NCBI RefSeq assembly: GCF_030733205.1
Contig: NZ_JASHJL010000007.1
Location: 62,001-126,000, forward strand
DNA: 64,000 bases
Direction of reading: 5' to 3'
From: Mameliella sp. MMSF_3455
GTDB taxonomy: Bacteria > Pseudomonadota > Alphaproteobacteria > Rhodobacterales > Rhodobacteraceae
The notes under the pieces are model-generated. The model did not search any database. It had not been told where the DNA came from and worked only from the letters and a program-made list of their open reading frames with translations. The position numbers and the translations under genes were made by a program. Positions within the stretch are counted from its first letter, which is position 1, and every line of letters begins with the position of its first letter. Positions 45,323-54,668 of the stretch are shown piece after piece.

Positions 45323-46518
45323 TCGTGGTCCTCCTGTCTGTCCTTGCGGAAGGGGCCGAAAGCGGTCAGCACCTCGATGTCCTCGTCCACCGCACGCCGC
45401 TCCGCATCCAGGTAGCGCCCCACCGCATCGGCAAAGCCCTGGTCGGCGATCCAGTGCAGTGAATGGCACTGGCGCGGCAGGTATCCGCGCGCCAGCTTGT
45501 GTTCGCCCTGCGCCCCGGCCTCGACCGTGGCCAACCCCAGCGCGATGGCCAGGTCGATGGCCTGATAGTAACACGCCTCGAAGTGCAGGCAGGGGTGGTC
45601 CTCGATACAGCCCCAGTAGCGGCCATACAGTGCGTCGCGCCCGATAAAGTTCAGCGCTCCGGCCACGGGCCGTCCATCCCGCGTGCACATGACCAGCGCG
45701 ATGTCGTCGCGCAGGGTCTCATGCGCCGCCTCGAAAAAGGCCCGCGTCAGGTAGGGCGTGCCCCATTTGCGGCTGCCAGTATCCTGGTAAAAGACCCAGA
45801 AGGCGTCCCAGTGCTCGGGGCGGATCTGGTCGCCGGTCAGCATCTCGATCTCGCCGCCGAACGCCTGCGCACGGGCGCGTTCCTTGCGGATGTTCTTGCG
45901 TTTGCGCGAACTCAGCGAGGCCAGGAAAGCGTCGAAATCCGCGTAGTCGTGGTTCTGCCAGTGGAATTGCTGCGTGGTGCGGCGCAACAGGCCCATTTCC
46001 TCGCCCGCGATGGCCTCTGCCTCGGTGCAGAAGGTGACGTGCATCGAGGAAAGACGATTTTCCGCGCCCAGTTGCACCGCCCCCTGAACCAGCGCCGACA
46101 TGCCCGCAACCTCGTGTCCGGGTTTGGTCAGGAACCGCCGCCCGGTGGCAGGGGTAAAGGGCACGGCGATCTGCAGTTTCGGGTAATAGCGCCCGCCTGC
46201 GCCTTCGTAGGCATGGGCCCAGTTGAAATCGAAGATGTATTCGCCCTGGCTGTGGCTCTTGCCGTACATCGGCGCCACGGCGATCGTCTCTTCCCTGTCG
46301 CGGACCACCAGGTAGCGCGGGTCCCAGCCGGTGCCCGTCCCGACCGATCCGCTGTCCTCCAGCGCCTTGAGAAAGCGATGGGTGGTGAAGGGATCGTTGG
46401 GGCGCCCGCCGTCCGCGGCCTCGGGGCAGGCGCAGGCATCCCAGGTCGCGGCGGCGATCTGGTCCAGCGAAGACAGCACTTCGACGGTCAGGGTGGGGGT
46501 CTGGCTTTGATCCGTCAT
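45319..46518 (-). CDS. FemAB/GNAT-like protein (DUF482)
   Basis: A 399-residue protein of the DUF482 peptidoglycan-biosynthesis-type acyltransferase family (COG3146), a double GNAT-like fold. Conserved stretches include [44 protein letters not shown] and [18 protein letters not shown]. The acceptor is unknown. The ATG at 46518 is preferred to a TTG four codons upstream. It is coupled to phhB by an ATGA overlap. Confidence 0.85.
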   Translation of the reverse strand: MTDQSQTPTLTVEVLSSLDQIAAATWDACACPEAADGGRPNDPFTTHRFLKALEDSGSVGTGTGWDPRYLVVRDREETIAVAPMYGKSHSQGEYIFDFNWAHAYEGAGGRYYPKLQIAVPFTPATGRRFLTKPGHEVAGMSALVQGAVQLGAENRLSSMHVTFCTEAEAIAGEEMGLLRRTTQQFHWQNHDYADFDAFLASLSSRKRKNIRKERARAQAFGGEIEMLTGDQIRPEHWDAFWVFYQDTGSRKWGTPYLTRAFFEAAHETLRDDIALVMCTRDGRPVAGALNFIGRDALYGRYWGCIEDHPCLHFEACYYQAIDLAIALGLATVEAGAQGEHKLARGYLPRQCHSLHWIADQGFADAVGRYLDAERRAVDEDIEVLTAFGPFRKDRQEDHE

Positions 46519-46552
46519 GACATGGCTCAATCTGGCATCCCGCGCGCGCCGA

Positions 46553-47302
46553 TCAAGCCATGTACCCCTCGAAGGTCACATTCTCGGCGACCTGCCGCGC
46601 CTGCGCCTCCTCTTCGGGCGATCGGATCGTCCAGCAGAGCACGTTCAGCCCGCGCGCCTTTTGCCGGGCAACCTGCGGATTGGCCAGATCGTGATGGTCG
46701 TGGCTGATGAACGCGGCCCCCATCTCCGCGATCCCCGGCATCGCGCGCAGCTCGGCGCGGGCCTCGGCGCCCAGGGTCGGGTGATCCTCGGGCGTGCAGG
46801 CGCAGGTGGTCAGCCCGCGTGGGACATCGGGACACAGGCGCGCCATCTCGGCCGCCGAATGCGGGTTGAAGGACATGAAGGCCAGCGGGCCCTGATAGCC
46901 CTGCGCGGCCTCGGCCGCGGCGCGTTCCAGCCGCCCCACGTCGGGCCCCATCCGCCCGTCCTGATCCTTGAGTTCCACCAGCAGCGGCACGGCACCGCCG
47001 ACGATCTCCAGCACCTCGGCGAACAGCGGCACGCCCTCATCCCCGCCCAGCAGGGTCAGGCCCCCAAGCTCGGCGGCGCTGCGTTGCTGGATCGGCCCGC
47101 TGGCCCCGGTCAGCCGGGTCAGCGCGTAGTCGTGAAAGACCATCGCCTGCCCGTCTTTCGACATTTGCAGGTCGATCTCGATACCATAGCCCGCCTCCAT
47201 CGCCGCGCGGATCGCCGCGCGCGAGTTTTCGGGCCGCCCGGACCCGTGCAGGGCCCGGTGGGCAATCGGGCGGTCCAGAAAGGCCGCGGGCAGGGGCACC
47301 AT
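46553..47302 (-). CDS. Glycerophosphodiester phosphodiesterase family protein
   Basis: A 249-residue GDPD TIM barrel hydrolysing glycerophosphodiesters. Key residues appear in IAHRALHG, PENS, GIEIDLQMSKDGQAMVFHD and VPLLVELKD. No signal peptide is present, so it acts in the cytoplasm. The start is ATG at 47302, or a GTG one codon earlier at 47305 that would overlap the RidA stop. It probably shares the RidA transcript. Confidence 0.9.
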   Translation of the reverse strand: MVPLPAAFLDRPIAHRALHGSGRPENSRAAIRAAMEAGYGIEIDLQMSKDGQAMVFHDYALTRLTGASGPIQQRSAAELGGLTLLGGDEGVPLFAEVLEIVGGAVPLLVELKDQDGRMGPDVGRLERAAAEAAQGYQGPLAFMSFNPHSAAEMARLCPDVPRGLTTCACTPEDHPTLGAEARAELRAMPGIAEMGAAFISHDHHDLANPQVARQKARGLNVLCWTIRSPEEEAQARQVAENVTFEGYMA

Positions 47303-47766
47303 CACGCGATCTCGAAGATGCCTTCGATCTCGACGGCGACGCCCAGCGGCAGCGCGGCGGCGGAGACGGCAGAGCGCGAGTGCCGACCGGCATCTCCCAG
47401 GATCTCGACCAGCGTATCGCTGGCGCCGTTGATGACCTTGGGCTGGTCGGTGAAATCGTCGGTCGAATTGACGAAGCCGGTCAGCTTGACCACCCGCTTG
47501 AGGCGGCTCAGGTCACCACCGCAGGCCGCCTTGACCTGTGCCAGCAGGCTCAGGGCGCAGGCGCGGGCCGCCGCGGCGCCTTCCTCGACGCTCAGTCCGG
47601 CGCCCAGTTTGCCGGTGATCAGCCCGTCCGCGTTCATGCTGATCTGTCCCGAGACAAAGACCAGGTTGCCCGACAGGACGTAGGGCACATAGTTGGCGGC
47701 GGGGGCCGGCGCGTCGGGCAGGGTCAGGCCCAGTTCGGCCAGGCGGGCGTCGATGGCATTGGTCAT
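47302..47766 (-). CDS. RidA/YjgF family protein
   Basis: A 154-residue RidA-superfamily protein, of the slightly longer subgroup (about 150 residues) rather than the archetypal 125-residue RidA. It shows LSGNLVFVSGQISMNADG, RACALSLLAQVKAACGGDLSRLKRVVKLTGFVNS and the C-terminal HSRSAVSAAALPLGVAVEIEG. RidA proteins hydrolyse reactive enamines and imines, but members lacking the standard arginine motif have other roles. The start has an AAGGA site. GDPD follows directly. Confidence 0.88.
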   Translation of the reverse strand: MTNAIDARLAELGLTLPDAPAPAANYVPYVLSGNLVFVSGQISMNADGLITGKLGAGLSVEEGAAAARACALSLLAQVKAACGGDLSRLKRVVKLTGFVNSTDDFTDQPKVINGASDTLVEILGDAGRHSRSAVSAAALPLGVAVEIEGIFEIA

Positions 47767-47875
47767 GATGCGTTCCTTGTCGGATTTCGCGGCCACGCTA
47801 ACGGCGCCGCAAACCGGGCGCAAGCACCCTGCGGCGCGCCACCGGGCCGGTCGGAAACCCGCCCGGCCGCAGGTC

Positions 47876-49180
47876 TCAGCTCTCGCGGAAGGCCTTGGCG
47901 AAATAGTCCGTGAAGGGTTTGACCAGGTAGGCCAGCGGCGTGCGGTCCTCGGTGCGGATGAAGGCCTCGACCGGCATGCCGGGGATCAGCGCCGCGTCCT
48001 CGGGCAGGCGGTCGATCTCTCCTTCGCTCAGCACGATTTCGGCCCGGTAGTAACGCACGCGCGAGTTCTGGTCCTCGAAGGCATCGGCAGAGATCTGCAC
48101 GACCCGGCCGAACAGTTCCGGCGTCTCGCGCTGGTCCAGCGAGGAAAAGCGCAGGCTCACTTCCTGGTCGACGAAAAGCTTGTCGATGTGGATCGGTTCG
48201 ACCTGTGCGGCAATCACCAGCGGACGGTCCTGCGGCACGATGAACAGCACCGGGTCTGCCGGGCGGATGACAGAGCGCGGGGTGAAGATCGTCAGCCCGT
48301 AGATCACCCCGCCCACCGGCGCCGTGATGTCGAGCCGGTTGAGCCGTTCGAGAATGGCCTGGCGTTTCTCGGCCAGTTCACGCTGGCGGAACTGCAGGTC
48401 GCGCAGGGTGGTGATCGCCTCCTCGCGCCGCTTGGTCTGCAGGCTGAGGATCTGGATGTCGATTTCCGTTATGCGTCCCTCGGCTTGCGCCTTGGAGGCC
48501 TTCAGCTCGCCGACCGAACCGGCCAGCCGCGCCTGCTCGCGCTGGAGGGCAAGGATCTCGGGCTGCCGGACAAGGCCCTGTGCCCGCAGCCCTTCCTTGT
48601 TGACCAGCTCCTGCTGGATCAGGTCCAGCTGCCGGTCCAGCGCCTCCTGCTGGGCGACGATGCCGACGACCTGATCGGCGATCTGCTCCGAGCGCTTGCG
48701 CAGCTGCCCGATCTCGCCCTCGACCGAATCGCGGCGGGCGAAAAAGAGATTGCGCTGACCCTCGACCAGTTCGGCCACTTCGGGATCGGTCTCGGCGCGC
48801 TTGAGCACTTCCTCGGCAAAGACGATCTCGTCCTTGCCGTCACGTTCGGCCTGCAGTCGCGCGCGGCGCGACATCATTTCGTAGAGCTGGCCCTCGATGA
48901 TTGCCAGTTCCGACAGCAGCAGTGTCGGGTCCAGCCGGATCAGCACCTGGCCTTCCTCGACCGTGTCGCCCTCGTCGACAAGGATCTTGGCGACCACGCC
49001 GCCGTCGGGATGCTGGACGACCTGGCGGTTCTGGTCGACCTCGATCTGGCCGGAGGCCACAATGGCGCCGGAAATGTTCGTCGTCGCCGCCCAGGTGCCG
49101 AACCCACCCACCAGGATCGACAGGCCGATGATCCCGAAGATCATCGGCATGCGCAGGGAAAACTGCTTGTCGGGGTTCAT
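47876..49180 (-). CDS. Type I secretion membrane fusion protein (HlyD/PrtE family)
   Basis: A 434-residue adaptor with a short cytoplasmic N-terminus, one membrane helix (about 11-32), a lipoyl-like half (VVQHPDGGVVAKILVDEGDTVEEGQVL), a long coiled coil (about 90-280) and the second half plus beta-barrel domain (LDITAPVGGVIYG). It bridges the ABC transporter to an outer-membrane TolC. The start overlaps the ATPase stop by four bases, so the two are coupled. No outer-membrane component or RTX substrate lies in the window. Confidence 0.92.
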   Translation of the reverse strand: MNPDKQFSLRMPMIFGIIGLSILVGGFGTWAATTNISGAIVASGQIEVDQNRQVVQHPDGGVVAKILVDEGDTVEEGQVLIRLDPTLLLSELAIIEGQLYEMMSRRARLQAERDGKDEIVFAEEVLKRAETDPEVAELVEGQRNLFFARRDSVEGEIGQLRKRSEQIADQVVGIVAQQEALDRQLDLIQQELVNKEGLRAQGLVRQPEILALQREQARLAGSVGELKASKAQAEGRITEIDIQILSLQTKRREEAITTLRDLQFRQRELAEKRQAILERLNRLDITAPVGGVIYGLTIFTPRSVIRPADPVLFIVPQDRPLVIAAQVEPIHIDKLFVDQEVSLRFSSLDQRETPELFGRVVQISADAFEDQNSRVRYYRAEIVLSEGEIDRLPEDAALIPGMPVEAFIRTEDRTPLAYLVKPFTDYFAKAFRES

Positions 49181-50907
49181 CTGACGCCTCCCGGTCCGGC
49201 TTTCTGCAATTGCTGGTGGTTCTTGACCATCGCCTGCAAGACCTCTTCCTTGGGCCCGAAGGCCGCGCGACCACCGTTTTCCAGCATCAGGAGCAGGTCG
49301 CATTCCTTGATGGCGGCCGGGCGGTGGGCCATGATCAGCACGATCTTGCCTTCTTCCTTGAAGGTCTTGATCGCCTTGTTCACCGCCTCGGACCCCTCGT
49401 TGTCGAGGTTCGAGTTCGGCTCGTCCAGCACCAGCACAACCGGGTCGCCGTACATCGCCCGGGCCAGCCCGATCCGTTGCATCTGGCCGCCCGACAGCCG
49501 CCCGCCGGCAGCCGAAACCCTTGTATCATAGCCTTGCGGCAATTTCAGGATCATGTCGTGCGCATCGGCCTTCATCGCCGCCTCGACGACCTTGTCAGCG
49601 TCGGGCTGGGGCGACAGGCGGGCGATGTTCTCGGCGATGGTGCCGTCGAACAATGTCACCCGCTGGGGCAGGTAGCCGATGTGCTTGCCCAGCGTCTCGG
49701 CGCCGTATTGATCCAGTGATGCCCCGTCGAGCCGGATCTTGCCGCCCGCGGGACGCCAGACCCCGGTCAGGGCGCGCGCCAGCGTGGACTTGCCCGCGCC
49801 CGACGGCCCGATCACGCCGCAAGCCTGCCCCGGACCGACGTTGAAGGACACGAGCCGCAGCGCCGCCTGCTGTTCGCCCGGCGCGACGACGGTCAGCTGT
49901 TGCACGTCGAGCTTGGCCTTGGGTTTCGGCAGGGCGGTGGGCTTGCCGGCCTCGGGCACCTCGGTCAGGAGCTGGGCGAGGTTGTCCCAGCCCTTGCGCG
50001 CCCGCTGTACCAGGGCCCACTGGCCGATCAGCAGTTCGATCGGGGCCAGCGCCCGGCCCATCAGGATCGAGCCGGCGATCATCGCGCCCGGCGTCAGCTC
50101 TCCCTGCAGGACGAGGTAGGCGCCCAGGCCCAGCATCGCCGACTGCAGCAGCATCCGGAAGGTCTTGGTGATCGTGGTGAAGGTGCCGGTCAGGTCGGCC
50201 GAATGGATCTGTCCCGTCAGCGCCTGCGACCGCGCCTTCATCCAGCGGGTGAAGGCATCGCCGCGCATCCCCAGCGCCTGCACCATCTCCGCCTCCTGCC
50301 GGATCTGGTCCGAGGTGCGTTCCGCCTGCATCACGGCGATGTTGGATTTCTGGGTCGGGTTCTTGCTGACCGTCTGGTTGATCAGGGTCACCGCGATCAG
50401 GAACAGGCCGCCGCAGATCGCGAGGATGCCCATCCAGGGGTGGAAGATGAAGATCGCGAAGATGAAGAAGGGCGTCCAGGGAATGTCGAAGAAGGCCATC
50501 AGCACCGGTGAGGACATCAGCCTCTGGATCGATTCCAGGTCCCGCAGCCCGGTCTGGGCAAGGTCATCGTTCTGGACCGCCGCGCGCCGCAGCACGGCAT
50601 CGAAGACCCGCAGGTCCAGCGCCGCCTGGAACCGGGCCGCCACCCGCCCCATGATTCGGCCCCGGACGTAGTCCAGCAGACCCATCATCGAATAGAGAAA
50701 GACCACCAGCACCGACAGCGCGATCAGCGTGGCCTCGGACCGGGAGCCAAGCACGCGGTCATAGACCTGCAGCATGTACATCGGTCCGGTCAGCATCAGC
50801 ATGTTGACGAAAAAGCTGAAGATGCCGACAAACCAGTAATATGGCCGGCTTTGCCTGCGGGCTGCCCGCAATTCTTCGCGGCCGGTGTCTTTCTGTGCCA
50901 TGCTCAT
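49177..50907 (-). CDS. Type I secretion ABC transporter, permease/ATPase (PrtD family)
   Basis: A 576-residue fused permease and ATPase. It has about six membrane helices in 25-300, then the nucleotide-binding domain: Walker A GPSGAGKST (367-375), signature LSGGQ (471-475) and Walker B VLVLDE (491-496). It lacks the N-terminal C39-like domain of HlyB, which makes it PrtD/AprD-like, a class that usually exports RTX proteases or similar unprocessed substrates. It is the first gene of the PrtD-PrtE pair and divergent from mlaA. Confidence 0.93.
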   Translation of the reverse strand: MSMAQKDTGREELRAARRQSRPYYWFVGIFSFFVNMLMLTGPMYMLQVYDRVLGSRSEATLIALSVLVVFLYSMMGLLDYVRGRIMGRVAARFQAALDLRVFDAVLRRAAVQNDDLAQTGLRDLESIQRLMSSPVLMAFFDIPWTPFFIFAIFIFHPWMGILAICGGLFLIAVTLINQTVSKNPTQKSNIAVMQAERTSDQIRQEAEMVQALGMRGDAFTRWMKARSQALTGQIHSADLTGTFTTITKTFRMLLQSAMLGLGAYLVLQGELTPGAMIAGSILMGRALAPIELLIGQWALVQRARKGWDNLAQLLTEVPEAGKPTALPKPKAKLDVQQLTVVAPGEQQAALRLVSFNVGPGQACGVIGPSGAGKSTLARALTGVWRPAGGKIRLDGASLDQYGAETLGKHIGYLPQRVTLFDGTIAENIARLSPQPDADKVVEAAMKADAHDMILKLPQGYDTRVSAAGGRLSGGQMQRIGLARAMYGDPVVLVLDEPNSNLDNEGSEAVNKAIKTFKEEGKIVLIMAHRPAAIKECDLLLMLENGGRAAFGPKEEVLQAMVKNHQQLQKAGPGGVR

Positions 50908-51103
50908 AAGCCTGTATCAGCCCTTCGTTGTGTCTTGGGCCGGAATCGGTGACAGTGAACCCCTGTCCCGCCTCTTGTCGCCATTGTGCCACATGGGCGG
51001 GGATTCCGGCATCCTTCGTTGGGAACGAGCGGAGATGAAATTACCTACCCTTTTACGGAAGGCGCGAGGCTTTCCCAAGGGATTTGAAGAGGACTGGGGG
51101 TTG

Positions 51104-51850
51104 ATGGTGAATTTAAGGCCGGTCGTGGTTCTGACCGTCGCTCTGGGCATCGCGGGGTGTTCCGTCCCCGGACCCGAGGTCGCGCCGGGGGGCATCCACG
51201 ACCCCTACGAGACGCGGAACCGCAAGGTACACGATTTCAACAAGAAGGTCGACAAGACCTTTTTCAGCGGAGACGGTCCGGGCTACGCCGAGACGGTGCC
51301 GCCCTTCGTGCAGGATCGCGTTTCGAGTTTCGCCGACACGGTGTCGCTGCCGCAGACCGTGGTCAACCAGTTGATGCAGGGCCGCCTGTTGCGGGCGACC
51401 AGCAACACCATGCGTTTCACGCTGAACGCCACCATCGGAATCGGCGGCTTGTTCGACGTGGCCAACGAATGGGGCCTCAAGCCGGACGAGACCGATTTCG
51501 GCGAAACGCTGGCGGTCTGGGGCGTGCCGGAGGGCGCCTACCTCGAGGTGCCCCTGCTGGGCCCGTCGACCGAGCGGGATACCGCCGGTGACATCGTCGA
51601 CCTTTTCACCGATCCATTGAAATATGTCGTTCCGACTCCAGATCGATATGCCGGGACCGTCGCCAAGGCCATCGACAAGTTCGGCGAGCGCAGCCAGTTC
51701 GGCGGCACGGTCGATTCGGTCCTCTACGACAGTGCCGACAGCTATACCCAGCTGCGGTTGATCTACCTGCAACAGCGCCGTTACGAGCTCGGCGAAGAGG
51801 CACCGGGGGGCGATTTTGATCCCTTCGCCGTCGATACAGAAGGTTTCTAA
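51104..51850 (+). CDS. mlaA: MlaA (VacJ) family outer-membrane lipoprotein
   Basis: A 248-residue lipoprotein that removes misplaced phospholipids from the outer leaflet of the outer membrane. The N-terminus has a lipobox (LGIAGC) after a short signal; the family core follows: DPYETRNRKVHDFN, NTMRFTLNATIGIGGLFDVA and DFGETLAVWGVPEGAYLEVPLLGPST. The frame is open about 220 bases further upstream, but 51104 is the start that yields the lipoprotein signal. mlaC follows after 13 bases. Confidence 0.92.
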   Translation: MVNLRPVVVLTVALGIAGCSVPGPEVAPGGIHDPYETRNRKVHDFNKKVDKTFFSGDGPGYAETVPPFVQDRVSSFADTVSLPQTVVNQLMQGRLLRATSNTMRFTLNATIGIGGLFDVANEWGLKPDETDFGETLAVWGVPEGAYLEVPLLGPSTERDTAGDIVDLFTDPLKYVVPTPDRYAGTVAKAIDKFGERSQFGGTVDSVLYDSADSYTQLRLIYLQQRRYELGEEAPGGDFDPFAVDTEGF

Positions 51851-51863
51851 GAGGAGTCCCGTG

Positions 51864-52451
51864 ATGACCCATCTCAACCGTCGCCATTTCATCGCGGCGG
51901 GCGCGGCCCTGGCCGCGATGCCCGCCATGCCCGCCCTTGCCCTGACCGGCCAGCAGGCGGCGAACCTCGTGCACAACCTCGTGAACGAGATCAACGCGGT
52001 CATCGCCTCGGGCAAATCCGGGGCGTCGATGTATCGCGACTTCGAGCGGATCTTCAAGAAATACGGCGACACGCCCCTGATCGCCGCCAACGTGCTGGGC
52101 GTTGCCGCGCGCCGCGCCAGCAACGCGCAGCGCAAGGCCTTTACCGATGCCTTCACCGGCTACATCGCGCGCAAGTACGGCAAGCGGTTCCGCGAGTTCC
52201 AGGGCGGGCGCATCGAGGTGCAGTCGGTCCATGCGATCAGCCGCGGCTACGAGGTGCGCTGCGTGGCCCACATGAGCGGGTCCAAGACGCTGGAAACCGC
52301 CTTCCGGGTCTCGAACTCGAACCGCTTCTACAACCTGTTCGTGGAAGGCGCCGACATGCTGCTGTCCGAAAAGGAAGAGATCGGCGCCATGCTGGATGCC
52401 CGCCGTGGCAACATCGACCAGCTGATCGCCGACCTGCGTCGGGCTGGCTGA
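51864..52451 (+). CDS. mlaC: MlaC/Ttg2D-family periplasmic phospholipid-binding protein
   Basis: A 195-residue periplasmic carrier that ferries phospholipid between MlaA and the inner-membrane Mla complex. It starts with a Tat-like signal (NRRHFIAAGAALAAM and an ALA cleavage site), then the MlaC helical/beta fold (YRDFERIFKKYGDTPLIAANVLG, RKAFTDAFTGYIARKYGKRF). The start has GAGGAG upstream. The pair mlaA-mlaC is a common alphaproteobacterial arrangement; mlaFED lie elsewhere. Confidence 0.9.
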   Translation: MTHLNRRHFIAAGAALAAMPAMPALALTGQQAANLVHNLVNEINAVIASGKSGASMYRDFERIFKKYGDTPLIAANVLGVAARRASNAQRKAFTDAFTGYIARKYGKRFREFQGGRIEVQSVHAISRGYEVRCVAHMSGSKTLETAFRVSNSNRFYNLFVEGADMLLSEKEEIGAMLDARRGNIDQLIADLRRAG

Positions 52452-52486
52452 CCCGCGCCCACGCGTCTTGCCCACGAAATGACAAC

Positions 52487-52511
52487 GGGCCGGTCCCCAA
52501 GGGGCCGGCCC
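52487..52511 (+). terminator. Hairpin terminator after mlaC
   Basis: GGGCCGGTCCCC faces GGGGCCGGCCC with one bulge and a two-base turn, followed by CTTTGC. It lies 36 bases beyond the mlaC stop. Confidence 0.65.
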
Positions 52512-52786
52512 TTTGCATCAATTGATGCAGTGCGGAACCGAGAGCCGTTCCGGACAGCCCGATGACAAGAAACCATCTCCCGAAGAAAACTTTGGGGAAT
52601 GGTTGCGATGAATGTCGGCTATGCGGGACCTTCCTGCCATTCGCTGCAACGGCTCGATCCGTGCCGCGCTTGCGAGACGTTTGGTTGAAGGGCGGACAGC
52701 AGACCTTCGCCGCACGTGCAAAAAACGCTTCTTGAACGCCTAAGCAGACACTGTGTGCCAAGGCCGATCTTCAGCCCCCCTCGTTA
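52512..52786. other. Left flank of the aromatic cluster, non-coding
   Basis: Holds short broken reading frames only (for example a 26-codon one near 52610). The style is that of decayed intergenic DNA in this family. No transposase, integrase or tRNA is recognised. Confidence 0.4.
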
Positions 52787-52990
52787 TCAGAACTCCAGCA
52801 CGGCGTCATCTGACGGGATGGACAGGCGCTCGGTCATGCCATTGGTCTTACCGAAGGCGTGCAGATCGGCCCGGCTCAAGACGCAGTGGTTCACGGTCTT
52901 CATGTGACTGGCCACCATTTGGGCCTCGGGCGCAGCGTCGTGGACCGATCTGCGCGGGAGCCAGATGCCCCAAACAGACTGCGGGTCGTT
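52787..52990 (-). pseudogene. Possible C-terminal gene remnant beside the BKACE gene
   Basis: One minus-strand frame is open over about 65 codons with strongly biased GC-rich third positions, ending at a TGA (52787). The translation reads like real protein (for example MVASHMKTVNHCVLSRADL) but I do not recognise the family. It lacks a ribosome binding site and would overlap the BKACE stop. It could instead be a genuine short ORF from the ATG at 52918 (43 residues). A remnant left by insertion or deletion at the island edge is the simpler reading. Confidence 0.3.
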
Positions 52991-52995
52991 CGCGC

Positions 52996-53835
52996 TTACG
53001 CGCCAACCAATGTAAGTCCGAGCTGTTCTCTCGCTTCCTCTACCGTGGCCACACGACGTCCATGCGAGTGAACTATCTCTGCTGCAATGGAAACAAGCGC
53101 TGCATTCGATGGCGCGAGGGTTTCGCGGTCAAGGCGGATGTTGTCCTCGAGCCCGGTGCGTAGGTGCCCGCCGGCCGCGGCAGCCCAGTGGTTCAACTCG
53201 ATCTGGTGTCGCCCGATTCCTGCGGCGCACCACTGTGCCTCGGGCCCGAACAGCGTCTTTAGAGTCTCGACGTAGAAATCGAAGACACGGCGATCTGCGG
53301 GCATGGCGTTCCGGACCCCCATTACGAACTGGACATACGGTTTGGCTGGCAAGAGCCCGCGGTCGCGAAGGCGGCGCGCCTGGTAGATGTGCGACAGATC
53401 GAAGGCCTCGATCTCGGGGATGACGCCGTAGGCCTTCATCTCGCCCGCCAGCCAGTCCACCAGGTCCGGCGGGTTTTCGTAAACGCGCGTCGGGAAGTTG
53501 TTGGAGCCCACGGACAGCGATGCCATGTCGGGCCGAAGCGGCAACATGGCGCCCCGCGTCCGTCCTGCGCCCGAACGCCCTCCGGTCGAAAGCTGGACGA
53601 TCATGCCGGGGCAATGCCGCTCGATACCCTCCTTCAAACGGGCGAACCGCTCGGGATCCGAGGTCGGGGTGCCGTCGTGGTCGCGGACGTGACAATGCGC
53701 GATGCTCGCCCCGGCCTCGAAAGCAGCATGGGTGCTTTCGACCTGTTCCGCGATGGTGATTGGTACTGCGGGGTTGTCCGCCTTGGTCGGAACTGAGCCC
53801 GTGATCGCAACACAGATGATGGCCGGCGTTGTCAT
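52996..53835 (-). CDS. Beta-keto acid cleavage enzyme (BKACE, DUF849)
   Basis: A 279-residue TIM-barrel enzyme of the BKACE family, which splits a beta-keto acid with acetyl-CoA into acetoacetate and a new CoA ester. The metal site is visible: His47 and His49 in AHCHVRDHDG and Glu230 in RTGLEDNIRL, at the positions known for the type enzyme Kce. In this cluster the natural substrate is 3-oxoadipate, giving succinyl-CoA and acetoacetate; that would stand in for PcaIJ and PcaF. Substrate choice is inference from context. It is the last of three genes with 4-base overlaps. Confidence 0.92.
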   Translation of the reverse strand: MTTPAIICVAITGSVPTKADNPAVPITIAEQVESTHAAFEAGASIAHCHVRDHDGTPTSDPERFARLKEGIERHCPGMIVQLSTGGRSGAGRTRGAMLPLRPDMASLSVGSNNFPTRVYENPPDLVDWLAGEMKAYGVIPEIEAFDLSHIYQARRLRDRGLLPAKPYVQFVMGVRNAMPADRRVFDFYVETLKTLFGPEAQWCAAGIGRHQIELNHWAAAAGGHLRTGLEDNIRLDRETLAPSNAALVSIAAEIVHSHGRRVATVEEAREQLGLTLVGA

Positions 53836-54668
53836 GGCATCCGCTCCAACGCTTCTACGAAGAAGGGGCGGAAGCCCTCGGGGTGTTCGCTCATTGGGAA
53901 ATGACCGAGTTCATCCATAACCGACAGTGTTGCACCGGCTATGGCGTCTGCCGTGCGCCGCGCGTCCTCGGGCGTGCAGGTCAGGTCATAGGCCCCTACC
54001 AAAAAATGCACCGGCGTGCGCGTGGTGTCGATCTGACCGAGCCGCCCGACGAGGCTATCGTCCTGCGTGTAGAAGCTCAGATCACCGCGGAACACGCCCG
54101 GGCCGCTGGCCATGAACATCCACAGCGTCGCCCAGCGATCGGCAAGTGGCGCATGAGGCGAGATGTTGGTGGACACCAGCGCTGCCCCCATTTCGCCGCC
54201 GTGGGCGTCGGGGCGGTCGAACCAATCGATGTCATACCAGGCGGGCTGGAAATCCGATGCCTCGATGGCGATGAACCCCGAAAACCGCTCGGGATGCAGC
54301 GCTGCCAGTTGCAGCGCGATGCGCCCGCCCATGGAGCAGCCCGCAAGAATGGGCCGGTCGAGTCCCAGTGCATCGACCATCGCCAGAACGGTGTCGATGT
54401 ACCCCTCTGTCGTTAGCAGGTACTCTTCAGTCTGGAAGCCGTCGGGCGGCAGGGATTTGCCGTGCCAGGGCATGTCGAAGGCGATCAGCCTGTTTGCACC
54501 CGTCACGTCTGCATCGTTCATTAGGTGCCGCCATTGGCCGGTGTGGGCCCCGGCGGTGTGCAGACACAGCACCGGGCGGCCTTCTCCGGCTTCCTCAAAG
54601 TAGATGCGATGGCGACGTCCGGCGATCTCGACGTGGGCATAGCGTCCGGTGATCTGTTCGATGCTCAT
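53832..54668 (-). CDS. Alpha/beta hydrolase, probable 3-oxoadipate enol-lactonase
   Basis: A 278-residue alpha/beta hydrolase. The nucleophile is Ser112 in AGCSMGGRIALQ, the acid is Asp228 in LVGAYDLTC and the base is His256 in ELGHFPMSEHPEGF; the oxyanion loop is LHTAGAH. Size and layout fit PcaD-type enol-lactone hydrolases, and neighbours supply the ring-cleavage and later steps. It could also be an ester or C-C hydrolase, so the specific name is kept as probable. It is coupled to the BKACE gene by ATGA. Confidence 0.88.
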   Translation of the reverse strand: MSIEQITGRYAHVEIAGRRHRIYFEEAGEGRPVLCLHTAGAHTGQWRHLMNDADVTGANRLIAFDMPWHGKSLPPDGFQTEEYLLTTEGYIDTVLAMVDALGLDRPILAGCSMGGRIALQLAALHPERFSGFIAIEASDFQPAWYDIDWFDRPDAHGGEMGAALVSTNISPHAPLADRWATLWMFMASGPGVFRGDLSFYTQDDSLVGRLGQIDTTRTPVHFLVGAYDLTCTPEDARRTADAIAGATLSVMDELGHFPMSEHPEGFRPFFVEALERMP

